A DNA stretch of 23,523 bases from Aminicenans sp964648465. Its GTDB lineage: Bacteria; Acidobacteriota; Aminicenantia; Aminicenantales; Aminicenantaceae. Made by a program: the position numbers and the translations under genes. Below the pieces are notes generated by a model that was not told the DNA's origin, ran no database searches, and saw only the letters and a list, made by a program, of their open reading frames with translations. Numbering within the stretch: the stretch's first letter is position 1; each line of letters opens with the position of its first letter. Shown in pieces: positions 16,739 through 23,523 of the stretch. Where the stretch lies: contig CAZYMU010000038.1 of NCBI GenBank assembly GCA_964648465.1, positions 1 through 23,523 of the forward strand, written 5' to 3'.

Positions 16739-17947
16739 ATGAGTGATCAATTTAAAAACAACCTAAAATTTCATTTAGTCGAAGAACGTCATGGGGCCAA
16801 CATAAAAGTAATCGGTATAGGCGGCGGCGGTAGTAATGCTGTGAACAGAATGATACAGGCTAAAATAGAAGGCGTTGAATTTATTGTCGTAAATACCGAC
16901 CTCCAGGCCCTGAACAATAACAAATCCGGAATAAAACTACAGATCGGCAGTCAACTGACAAAAGGATTGGGTTCGGGAGGGAGACCCGACATCGGGAAGG
17001 ATGCAGCCATGGAAGATACAGAAAAATTGATTGAACTTCTCCAAGGGGCAGATATGGTTTTTCTAACAACAGGATTGGGAGGCGGCACAGGAACAGGAGC
17101 GACTCCAGTGCTTGCCAATCTCGCCTCTGAAATGGATATTTTAGCCATAGCAATTGTCACGCTCCCATTTGATTTTGAAGGAAAAGTCCGTGCTAAACAA
17201 GCAGTAGAAGGTCTTACTGAGCTCAAGTCTTGTGTCGACACGGTTATTTCCATCCCAAATGAAAGACTGCTTCAAACAGTCAACTTGGATACTTCCATCC
17301 AGGATGCATTTAGAATGGCCGATGATATCTTACGCCAGGCAGTCCAGGGCATTTCTGACTTAATAACCCGGCCAGGCCTGATCAATCTGGATTTTGCCGA
17401 CGTCAAATCCATCATGAAAGGCATGGGGATGGCCTTCATGGGTACAGGAATAGCATCCGGAGAAAGCAGGGCTGTCGACGCAGCTCATAAAGCTATCTCG
17501 AGCCCTCTTCTTGTTGACACTTCCATAGACGGAGCTCATGGTGTTCTTATAAACATCACGGGCGGAAAAGATGTCACTCTCCACGAAGTCTCTAAAGCTT
17601 CTGAACTCATATACGGAATGGCACATCCAGAAGCAAACATCATATTCGGCACAGTTATAGATGAAAATTTGAAAGAAATGGTCAAAGTAACAGTTATTGC
17701 TACAGGCTTTGATCAGCAGCCAGAAAGAGAAGTAGTTTCTTCAGATAAATATACACCATTACCAATAAAAACACCTCCTCCATTCCCAGCACCTCAAGAA
17801 ACACCTACATACTTGTTCGAGCCAAAAGGAAGCAATGTGCTCTGGGAAAGGCCTGCATGGGAAAAACAGTGGGAACCTTACGAAACACCTTCCTTCATCA
17901 GAAACAAACATTCATCTCTGAGGAAATCTTCCCGTGAACTTGGCTGA
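16739..17947 (+). CDS. ftsZ: Cell division protein FtsZ
   Basis: A tubulin-like GTPase that forms the division ring. The 402 residues include GIGGGGSNAVNRM, the GTP-binding GGGTGTG at 114-120, and the T7 loop NLDFADVKSIM at about 215-225 with catalytic acidic residues. The globular core ends near residue 323 and is followed by a short proline-rich linker. ETPSFIRN at about 381-388 resembles the conserved C-terminal peptide that binds FtsA. It is followed by a basic extension (KHSSLRKSSREL). AGGAGG at 16728-16733 overlaps the ftsA stop. The final codons overlap the hutI start by 14 bases. Confidence 0.98.
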   Translation: MSDQFKNNLKFHLVEERHGANIKVIGIGGGGSNAVNRMIQAKIEGVEFIVVNTDLQALNNNKSGIKLQIGSQLTKGLGSGGRPDIGKDAAMEDTEKLIELLQGADMVFLTTGLGGGTGTGATPVLANLASEMDILAIAIVTLPFDFEGKVRAKQAVEGLTELKSCVDTVISIPNERLLQTVNLDTSIQDAFRMADDILRQAVQGISDLITRPGLINLDFADVKSIMKGMGMAFMGTGIASGESRAVDAAHKAISSPLLVDTSIDGAHGVLINITGGKDVTLHEVSKASELIYGMAHPEANIIFGTVIDENLKEMVKVTVIATGFDQQPEREVVSSDKYTPLPIKTPPPFPAPQETPTYLFEPKGSNVLWERPAWEKQWEPYETPSFIRNKHSSLRKSSRELG

Positions 17948-19211
17948 CCTTGTTGTAACTAATTGCAGTCAACTCATAACGTGTAAGGGGCCAATTCCAA
18001 AAAGAAAAGAGGCTCTGCAGGATCTTGGGTTGATGGAAGGGGGATGTATTGCATCTAACAAAGGAAGAATCGTCTTTGTTGGCGATGAAAAAACACTTAA
18101 AGAAAATTTTCGATTAGATAAAAACAGCATATGCATTGACGGCAGCAGGCTTATAGGACTTCCAGGTTTTGTTGACTCACATACACATCTTCCTTTTGCC
18201 GGAACTAGAGAAGAAGAGTTTGCCCTCCGCGTTAAAGGCTATACATACCAGGAACTTGCAGAAAAAGGATTAGGGATACAAACCACTGTTGACGCAACGC
18301 GTGCTGCATCCAAGAAGCAACTCATTTCTCTTTGCCTTTCCCGACTCGACAGTATGCTTCTACATGGAACGACAACACTCGAAGCAAAAAGCGGATACGG
18401 CCTAAATCTTAAGGATGAAATCAAACAGCTCAGAGCCTTAAAAGAAGCAAATAAACTCCATCCAATCGATATCATACCGACTTTTATGGGAGCTCACGAA
18501 GTCCCTAAAGAATACAAGGCCAGGAAAAATGACTATATTGATTATCTCACTCATAAAATCCTCCCCGAAGTCAAAAAAAATAACCTGGCTGAGTTTTTTG
18601 ATGTCTTCTGTGAAAAGGATGTATATTCGATCGACGAGACAAGAAAATTAATACGGATTGCAAAAGAAGCTGAGTTTAAAATCAAAATTCATGCCGATGA
18701 ATTCACTTCCATGGGTGGGGCTCAGCTTGCAGTAGAAGAAGAGGCCAACTCCGCAGACCATCTTCATTCTGTTTCAGAAGAAGGAATTAAAAAACTTTCA
18801 AAAAGCAATACTGCTGCAACCCTTCTACCTGCAGTACCTTTCTTTCTCATGTCAGAGGCAAAAGCGCCTGCCCGCAAACTCATCGAAGAGGGGGCTATTA
18901 TTGCCATTGCTACAGATTTTAACCCCGGAAGTTCCATGACAGAATCCATGCTTTTCGTAGCCCAGCTTGCCGTTTTTACCATGAAAATGAGTATCGAAGA
19001 GTCTATCAATGCCGCAACAGCAAACGCCGCATATGCACTAGCAAGACACAAAAAAGTAGGAAGCCTGGAAATAGGGAAAAAAATGGACCTCATCCTCTGC
19101 GATGTTCCCAATTACCACCATCTAATTTACCACCTCGGAATCAATCCCATAAAACATGTAATCAAAAACGGCAAGATTGTTGTTAAAGATAGAAAAATCA
19201 TGTCAGATTAA
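17934..19211 (+). CDS. hutI: Imidazolonepropionase HutI
   Basis: The third enzyme of histidine degradation. It hydrolyses 4-imidazolone-5-propanoate to N-formimino-L-glutamate. The 425-residue length is normal. It belongs to the amidohydrolase superfamily, with zinc ligands in DSHTHLPFAGTREEEF (His83, His85), KIHADEF (His253, with Glu256) and ATDFNPGS (Asp328). The start is GTG at 17934 with GAGGA at 17920-17924; both lie within the last codons of ftsZ, so translation of hutI is probably coupled to ftsZ. No promoter can be placed upstream other than inside ftsZ. The partner hutH lies tail-to-tail on the other strand. Confidence 0.95.
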   Translation: MNLADLVVTNCSQLITCKGPIPKRKEALQDLGLMEGGCIASNKGRIVFVGDEKTLKENFRLDKNSICIDGSRLIGLPGFVDSHTHLPFAGTREEEFALRVKGYTYQELAEKGLGIQTTVDATRAASKKQLISLCLSRLDSMLLHGTTTLEAKSGYGLNLKDEIKQLRALKEANKLHPIDIIPTFMGAHEVPKEYKARKNDYIDYLTHKILPEVKKNNLAEFFDVFCEKDVYSIDETRKLIRIAKEAEFKIKIHADEFTSMGGAQLAVEEEANSADHLHSVSEEGIKKLSKSNTAATLLPAVPFFLMSEAKAPARKLIEEGAIIAIATDFNPGSSMTESMLFVAQLAVFTMKMSIEESINAATANAAYALARHKKVGSLEIGKKMDLILCDVPNYHHLIYHLGINPIKHVIKNGKIVVKDRKIMSD

Positions 19212-19215
19212 AACT

Positions 19216-19258
19216 GCAGATGCGGGTTTATCTTATCCCAAGCTGCCGACTGTTTTTT
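19216..19258 (+). terminator. Possible intrinsic terminator between hutI and hutH
   Basis: GCAG-GGG (19216-19219, 19224-19226) can pair with CCC-CTGC (19237-19239, 19243-19246) with small internal mismatched bases. The run TTTTTT at 19253-19258 follows seven bases later. The structure lies partly in the end of hutH. On the other strand the same stem is followed by a short TTTT, so it may act in both directions. The stem is imperfect. Confidence 0.3.
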
Positions 19259-20774
19259 CTACTTCATTAAGTATCTCGCAAGATTTTACCAATTTCTTCA
19301 TCTTATTATGATCAGAATATAATGGCCGGTCCACATCTAAAAATTCGACATGCCTACGAATAACTTCCTTTGCCTTTGATACGCCATTACCAAATTTATA
19401 GGGTTTTTCTTCCAACTGCTCGCGTAAATCCAAACCCTGTGCTGCTGCCATGAATTCAATCCCTAGAATACCATATGCATTATCGAGTATTTGAAAATTT
19501 TTAATAGCCGTATTCATCCCCATGGAGACAAAATCTTCCTGGTCAGCAGCTGCTGGAATTGATTGAATAGATGCCGGCATAGAAAGAATTCTCTGTTCAA
19601 CAATCTGCATACCCGCCGTGTATTGGCTCAACATTAAGCCCGAGAACATCCCAGCCCCTTTCGTCAGAAACGGAGGCAGGCCGATACTCAAAGCAGGGTT
19701 ATTCAGTCGGTTCATCCTCCGCTCTGACATAACGCTTATCATTGTTACAGCAGCTCCAACCATATCCATTGGCAGAGAGACAGGAGTGCCCTGGAAGTTA
19801 GCCCCTGTCAATTGAAGATTTTCTTCAGGGAAAAAAACAGGATTATCCCCTACTCCATTCAGTTCAATTTCAACTTGTTCCCTGGCCCAGGCAACCACAT
19901 CATGAGCCGAGCCAATCACCTGAGGAGTTGAACGCATAGAATATGCATCCTGAACTTTAACCTTAATCTTTCCCTCAACTAAATCACCATCCTTAATGAT
20001 CTTTTGTATGGAATTTGCGCTTCTGATAGCTCCAGGAAACCCTCTGGCCTCATGAAGCTTTGGAGTATAGGGCTTCATGTTTGCCTTTAGAGCCTCGAGT
20101 GACATGGCTGCGGCAATTTCAGCCTGTTTCAGCCAGTTGCCAGTATCATACAGCATCAATGCACTCATCGCAGTTAACAAATTTGAGCCATTGATCACTG
20201 CCAGTCCATCCCTTGCTTTTAATCCAGGAACCTGGATGCCAGCCTTTTCAAATGCATCTTTCCCTTTAAGCAATTCACCATTATAATAGGCCTGGCCTTC
20301 TCCTAACAACAATAAAGCAATTTGCGACATTGGAGCCAAATCACCGCAAGCCCCTACAGATCCCTTCTGGCAGACAAAAGGAGTGACCCCTTTATTTAAC
20401 ATTTCAATTAAAGTCAGTGTAATCTCCGGCCGGCATCCTGAATTACCGTGAGCATGAACATTAATCCTGCTTAACATCGCACCTCTAACATGGTCAATCG
20501 GTATAGGATCACCTATTCCCGCCGCATGATTATAAATCAAATATTTTTGAAAATCCTCTATTTGTGCATCACTGAGGACTATCTCTGAAAACTCTCCGAT
20601 GCCCGTATTTACTCCATACATGATTTCATGAGCTTTTATTTTTTTCTCAAGCATAGCCCGGCATATCTTGATCCTTTCGAGTGCATCGGGATGAAGGCTG
20701 ACTCGTTCGCCATCTCTTGCAACCCTTACAACATCTTCAATAGTTAACCCAGATCCTTTTATAATAAGCGTCAT
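19233..20774 (-). CDS. hutH: Histidine ammonia-lyase HutH with Ala-Cys-Gly cofactor site
   Basis: Deaminates L-histidine to trans-urocanate, the first step of histidine degradation. The 513-residue length matches the family. Active-site residues line up with Pseudomonas putida HutH almost without offset: Tyr53 (MYGVNTG), His83 (NHAAGIG), the VINGSN segment, QDAYSMR, and Glu413 in DQED. The MIO cofactor normally forms from Ala142-Ser143-Gly144. Here the codons give Ala142-Cys143-Gly144 (GSVGACGDLAP). QEDF replaces the usual QEDH and NFQGTP replaces NFHAEP, so this is a divergent member. A related MIO lyase or aminomutase is possible, but hutI next door and the conserved His83 and Glu413 favour histidine. 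The start codon is preceded by AAGGAGAG. Confidence 0.88.
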   Translation of the reverse strand: MTLIIKGSGLTIEDVVRVARDGERVSLHPDALERIKICRAMLEKKIKAHEIMYGVNTGIGEFSEIVLSDAQIEDFQKYLIYNHAAGIGDPIPIDHVRGAMLSRINVHAHGNSGCRPEITLTLIEMLNKGVTPFVCQKGSVGACGDLAPMSQIALLLLGEGQAYYNGELLKGKDAFEKAGIQVPGLKARDGLAVINGSNLLTAMSALMLYDTGNWLKQAEIAAAMSLEALKANMKPYTPKLHEARGFPGAIRSANSIQKIIKDGDLVEGKIKVKVQDAYSMRSTPQVIGSAHDVVAWAREQVEIELNGVGDNPVFFPEENLQLTGANFQGTPVSLPMDMVGAAVTMISVMSERRMNRLNNPALSIGLPPFLTKGAGMFSGLMLSQYTAGMQIVEQRILSMPASIQSIPAAADQEDFVSMGMNTAIKNFQILDNAYGILGIEFMAAAQGLDLREQLEEKPYKFGNGVSKAKEVIRRHVEFLDVDRPLYSDHNKMKKLVKSCEILNEVEKTVGSLG

Positions 20775-20894
20775 TTATCTCTCCTTATTTAATTTCTTTA
20801 ATTATTCATTGTTAAGTATTAACTAACCTGAATTATTCATAAAAATTGCTGATATAATTAATATAATATCAAAACGCATATGAATTTGAGGGGA

Positions 20895-20990
20895 TGGAGG
20901 AAGTAACATTGAAATATTTAGCCTTTCTGAGTCGGTCTTCGAGGGAACCCGACAAAGTCGGGCCTGATGGATGTGTGAGCACTGTATAAT
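20895..20990 (+). other. Short open frame in the repeat, conserved at its start
   Basis: An ATG at 20895 opens a 31-residue frame (MEEVTLKYLAFLSRSS...) ending at TAA 20988-20990. The first 12 codons recur without insertions or deletions at both window ends, where they read close to MEEATLKDLAFM. Inside it, GGAGG is followed after eight bases by TTG, which could be a start in two of three copies. This may be the 5' end of a decayed transposon gene. The product is not recognisable and expression is doubtful. Confidence 0.25.
20948..20962. other. Compact hairpin inside the repeat
   Basis: CCCGAC, AAA, GTCGGG form a perfect six-base-pair stem with a three-base loop. No T-run follows. It sits within the unexplained interior of the long repeat copy. 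Confidence 0.5.
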
Positions 20991-21257
20991 CAAAGGGGCG
21001 GTGTTAATGATGGCTTGGGGACATCATGGCGCTGCTTAATATAAACATGCGGAGTTCCAGCAGAGCCGAGAAGATCGGGGAGGAAATGGCGTTAAAAATC
21101 TTAGTGGAGCGCAGACATGCCCTCAAATTCATCTATTATCAGCAATTTTTACCTTACAGGCGAGCCGATCTTACTGCATCTGCTTCGTTACAGCGCATTC
21201 GTGGTGAAGGACCACAACTTCATGCGCTGTGCCTTGCATCTGCAGCAAGCTTGGCTC

Positions 21258-21289
21258 GTGAATAATCCACGTCCTCCTGAATTATTCAT
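21258..21289 (+). repeat. 32-base palindromic junction motif, copy 1
   Basis: GTGAATAATCCACG followed by TCCTCCTGAATTATTCAT. The outer GAATAAT and ATTATTC can pair. It matches the reverse complement of 23401-23432 at 29 of 32 positions. In both places it sits directly against a TAAAAATTGCTGATA arm, so it appears to be the boundary between adjacent repeat units. Confidence 0.7.
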
Positions 21290-21487
21290 AAAAATTGCTG
21301 ATAGAATTAATATAATATCAACTAGTTTTGATCGTTCTTCATGAAACCCTCAGAACTAGTTTATTATCTATCATATCGATAATATAATTTAAATCTATTA
21401 TCAGCAATTTTTACCTTACAGGCGAGCCGATCTTACCGCATCTGCTTCGTTACAGCACATTCGTGGTGAAGGACCATAACCACATGC
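21276..21487 (+). repeat. Short (internally deleted) copy of the dispersed repeat
   Basis: It begins with the same 45-base block as the long copy (21276-21320 against 20827-20871, one mismatch, T/G). It has the same outer arms at 21289-21303 and 21399-21413 and ends with the same 93-base block (21395-21487). It lacks the inner arms and interior; only about 75 unrelated bases lie between. Those bases include AACTAGTT twice (21320-21327 and 21354-21361). It lies in direct orientation after the long copy. Its right tail forms the 3' end of the adjacent minus-strand gene. Confidence 0.75.
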
Positions 21488-21775
21488 TGCCCAAACCATT
21501 TTTTCGGGCTGCTTAAGATATCTTAGTGACACCATTAACAGGGACTCTGCACAGCTATAGCCTCTTCCGAAATAATTTTCTATATCTTTCGCCATCACAG
21601 ATTGGTTAACCATTTTCAATTCTTCCGGGGTTAATTCCTCACTGAGCTTTGGACTTTCTTGAACAGGATGTGTTAAAAAGGAAGGCATACTAAATGCTGT
21701 TGTTCCTAATAACAGACCTGAAGCAGAAGCCATAAAGGCCCGCCTGCATATATTTAGGCTTCCATTTTTTCCCAT
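21416..21775 (-). pseudogene. Truncated Tat-exported C_GCAxxG_C_C-type redox protein, 3' end replaced by repeat
   Basis: The 119-residue frame starts at ATG 21775 with GGAGGAG upstream. It has a Tat-like signal (CRRAFMASASGLLLGTTAF, about residues 11-29), an acidic linker, then YFGRGYSCAESLLMVSLRYL and WAACGYG, which resemble the first half of the putative redox-active C_GCAxxG_C_C family. The family's CGAxxG motif and final cysteines are missing. From about residue 97 onward the coding sequence is the dispersed repeat tail, ending SPRMCCNEADAVRSARL. It probably sits in an operon with the M20 hydrolase, whose stop lies 37 bases upstream. Whether the shortened product is made is unknown. The family call is moderate. 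Confidence 0.6.
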
Positions 21776-21812
21776 GACTCCTCCAAACTCATAAAATACA
21801 TTATATGCATAT

Positions 21813-23297
21813 TTATTTCTTTGGCTTCACTGGCGGCTTGAGGGCCGGAGGCAAAGGAGATTTATATTCCCTGCCTTTCTTTTTTTCCATCCATTCCTTT
21901 CTCATCTTTGAAATAATTTCAGGATGAGAGAACAATTCAATTCCTGAAGCAGCCATAACTTTAGCAGCAGTAATCATGCCTCTATGGCCAATAGACATTC
22001 CTCCACAGGCGACAATCGACCAATGATGACCGGGTGTACCAAGAGGTTTTGTGGCTACCCCCAATGCTGTTGTGGGAGTAAGCCAGCTCACTTCAGCAAC
22101 ATCTGTAGATCCCCCTCCCCAACTTCTTTGGGGAAGCCTGAAAAGTTCAATTTTTGTACTTAGCCCCTGCTCTTTAAGTCCCAAATTTCTCTGAATTTCC
22201 TTTGCATATTCCTGTTCCTCATCAGTAAATTTCGGCGCCCCCACAAGCAATAAATTACTGTAAACCAGCTCATTTCCTGTCCGGTTTGGTAACATTCCAT
22301 ACACTCCGCTGATAAAATGGACCTTATAAGTCGTCTCGGTCATTTTTGCAGCACCTTCTATGACCTTTAAAACTCGTTCATAGTCTTCCTTTACGCTTGC
22401 ACGGTCGATATCCCTGACATAGTACCATGCCCTGGCATAAGCAGGAACAACATTAGGAGCAGCTCCTCCATCCTGGATAATATAGTGAATTCTTGCTGTC
22501 GGCTTTAGATGTTCCCGAAGGTAATTCAATCCAATATCAGTCAATTCAACTGCATCCAAAGCACTCCGTCCATCCCACGGATCTCCCGCTGAATGAGCCG
22601 ACTTTCCAAAAAATTCTACTTCAAATTGATTCAAGGCATTGCTCGAACCGAGAGAAACCTGATTTACAGAACTTGGATGCCATTGAATACAGCAGGAAAG
22701 TCCATCAAAAATACCATCCCGTGCCATAAATACCTTGCCTACAACCGTTTCTTCTGCGGGACACCCAAAAAGTTTAACTGTTCCCTCAATCCCTTTTTTC
22801 TCCATCACCTGCTTGATGGCAACCGCCGCCGCAGTGCTCGATGTACCGAAGATATTGTGGCCGCACCCATGGCCAGACGCCCCGGCTTTGAAAGGTTTTT
22901 CATAAGGGACAGCTTGCTGTGAAAGACCGGGAAGAGCATCATACTCAGCAAGAATACCTATCACAGGTTCGCCTGATCCATAGACAGCTACAAACGCTGT
23001 CGGCATTCCGGCAACGTTTCTCGTAACTTTGAATCCCATTTTTCCCAGGTAAGAAGCCAGGAGTTCGGAAGATTGGTATTCTTCCATAGCTACCTCTGCA
23101 AAATGCCATATTTTATCGTTAATCTCACAAAGCTCAGTCATATGAGCATCAAGCCAGGAGAAAGCTTCCTTCTTCAAGGATGTCAGTTTCGCTGGCTTAA
23201 TATTAATTATGAATGGATCCTCTTTATCTTTTTCCGAAAAAGCAAAAACAGATAAAAGAAGGAACACGCTTAAAAATAAGGAAACATTCTTTTTCAT
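21813..23297 (-). CDS. Exported M20-family amidohydrolase (AbgB-like)
   Basis: A 494-residue metal-dependent hydrolase of the M20D group, related to p-aminobenzoyl-glutamate hydrolase subunit B and amino-acid amidohydrolases. It has an N-terminal signal peptide (about residues 1-21, MKKNVSLFLSVFLLLSVFAF) without a lipobox Cys, so it is likely periplasmic. Metal ligands are in GHGCGHN (Cys145, His147), AEET (Glu182/Glu183) and WHPSS (His207), with a late His in GTPGHHWS. AEYDALPGL is also typical. The C-terminus is a Lys/Pro-rich tail. The substrate is not predictable; cytosolic AbgB relatives cleave N-acyl amino acids. The start codon has AAGGAGG upstream. Confidence 0.88.
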   Translation of the reverse strand: MKKNVSLFLSVFLLLSVFAFSEKDKEDPFIINIKPAKLTSLKKEAFSWLDAHMTELCEINDKIWHFAEVAMEEYQSSELLASYLGKMGFKVTRNVAGMPTAFVAVYGSGEPVIGILAEYDALPGLSQQAVPYEKPFKAGASGHGCGHNIFGTSSTAAAVAIKQVMEKKGIEGTVKLFGCPAEETVVGKVFMARDGIFDGLSCCIQWHPSSVNQVSLGSSNALNQFEVEFFGKSAHSAGDPWDGRSALDAVELTDIGLNYLREHLKPTARIHYIIQDGGAAPNVVPAYARAWYYVRDIDRASVKEDYERVLKVIEGAAKMTETTYKVHFISGVYGMLPNRTGNELVYSNLLLVGAPKFTDEEQEYAKEIQRNLGLKEQGLSTKIELFRLPQRSWGGGSTDVAEVSWLTPTTALGVATKPLGTPGHHWSIVACGGMSIGHRGMITAAKVMAASGIELFSHPEIISKMRKEWMEKKKGREYKSPLPPALKPPVKPKK

Positions 23298-23318
23298 AAC
23301 ACCTCCTTCTTAGTATTT

Positions 23319-23332
23319 ATGAATAATTCAGG
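23319..23332 (-). repeat. Isolated copy of the CCTGAATTATTCAT motif
   Basis: ATGAATAATTCAGG lies between the predicted promoter and the start codon of the M20 gene, so it would be in that gene's 5' leader. It matches the opening motif of the repeats at 20827 and 21276 exactly. Confidence 0.6.
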
Positions 23333-23338
23333 AGAATT

Positions 23339-23367
23339 ATTATACTATAATACTATTCTTTCCTTAA
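23339..23367 (-). promoter_or_regulatory. Possible promoter of the M20 hydrolase gene
   Basis: On the minus strand, TATAAT (23339-23344) is a perfect -10 hexamer. TTAAGG lies 17 bases upstream as a weak -35. Transcription would begin about 35 bases before the start codon. The motif sits among AT-rich repeat sequence, so chance is possible. Confidence 0.4.
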
Positions 23368-23385
23368 AGAGCAAATTTAAATAAT

Positions 23386-23447
23386 CTATCAGCAATTTTC
23401 ATGAATAATTCAGGTGGACGTGGGTTATTCATAAAAATTGCTGATAG
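23386..23447. repeat. 62-base palindrome formed by two repeat arms and a junction
   Basis: The left arm (23386-23408) and right arm (23425-23447) are 23 bases each and pair with one mismatch around a 16-base centre. The arms contain the CTATCAGCAATTTT and AAAATTGCTGATAG ends of the repeat family, facing away from each other. The centre with its inner arm ends is the 32-base junction motif also found at 21258-21289. It could form a strong hairpin or cruciform. Confidence 0.8.
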
Positions 23448-23523
23448 AATTATTATAATACCAAAAATCATATGAATTTGAGGGGATGGAGGAAGCGACA
23501 TTAAAAGATTTAGCCTTTATGAG
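23432..23523 (+). repeat. Dispersed repeat copy, right window end (cut off)
   Basis: It begins with TAAAAATTGCTGATA and continues through an AT-rich spacer to the conserved 53-base block 23469-23521, which is the inverted partner of bases 1-53. The copy runs off the window end. Confidence 0.8.

Larger units (their letters stand above)
20827..21225 (+). repeat. Long copy of the dispersed repeat with nested inverted arms
   Basis: The copy opens with CCTGAATTATTCAT (20827-20840). Outer arms TAAAAATTGCTGATA (20840-20854) and its perfect reverse complement (21137-21151) enclose inner arms at 20880-20896 and 21116-21132, which pair at 16 of 17 positions. The enclosed 220 bases hold no intact gene. 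After the right outer arm comes a 74-base tail. The 93-base block 21133-21225 (arm region plus tail) recurs at 21395-21487 with five mismatches. This looks like a degenerate or non-autonomous mobile element. No transposase could be recognised. Confidence 0.75.

Noticed and set aside
21026..21344. Two plus-strand frames of 79 and 75 codons in the repeat block
   Set aside because: They cross repeat boundaries and inverted arms and match no known family. I treat them as chance frames, though part of the first (AEKIGEEMALKILVERR) looks helix-like and might be a remnant.
20827..21487. CRISPR array
   Set aside because: The repeats are few, unequally spaced, of mixed orientation, and there are no cas genes in the window.
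23386..23447. Integron attC site
   Set aside because: No GTTRRRY core or gene-cassette layout is present; the palindrome is explained by inverted repeat arms.

Overview
The window is bacterial chromosomal DNA. It is AT-rich, tightly packed, and holds an almost complete division and cell wall (dcw) cluster. Peptidoglycan is predicted to contain meso-diaminopimelate, because MurE carries a DNPR motif. A fructose-1,6-bisphosphate aldolase/phosphatase of the type common in archaea and deep-branching bacteria, a Tat-exported redox-type protein and an exported M20 hydrolase point to an uncultivated, probably anaerobic lineage. Candidatus Aminicenantes is my guess, but the sequence does not prove it.

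Layout. Bases 1-234 hold a repeat copy and a promoter. Bases 235-2063 (+) carry FBP aldolase/phosphatase, a Nudix hydrolase and a DUF2007 protein. Bases 2064-2340 are a regulatory gap with a good sigma-70 promoter followed by a three-repeat MraZ operator. Bases 2341-17947 (+) are mraZ-rsmH-ftsL-ftsI-murE-murF-mraY-murD-ftsW-murG-murC-ftsQ-ftsA-ftsZ, with overlaps or very short gaps throughout. murB and ddl are absent from their usual place between murC and ftsQ. hutI (imidazolonepropionase) starts inside the end of ftsZ. On the minus strand, hutH (histidine ammonia-lyase) converges on hutI, and upstream of hutH lies a complex block of repeats (20827-21487). Next come a truncated C_GCAxxG_C_C-type gene whose 3' end is repeat sequence, and an exported M20 amidohydrolase. 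The window closes in another repeat copy.

How the genes work together. The dcw genes make UDP-MurNAc-pentapeptide (MurC, D, E, F), lipid I and II (MraY, MurG) and the septal synthase (FtsW/FtsI with FtsL/FtsQ), and assemble the FtsZ/FtsA ring. MraZ probably represses its own promoter. hutH and hutI encode the first and third steps of histidine breakdown. Urocanase and the last enzyme are not in the window.

Most notable observations: (1) a multicopy dispersed repeat family with nested inverted arms and a palindromic junction, with both window ends stopping at nearly the same point inside it; (2) a gene whose coding end is made of that repeat; (3) hutI translationally coupled to ftsZ; (4) HutH with Ala-Cys-Gly instead of Ala-Ser-Gly at the MIO cofactor site. 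I found no CRISPR array, tRNA, rRNA, intact transposase or clear defence system.
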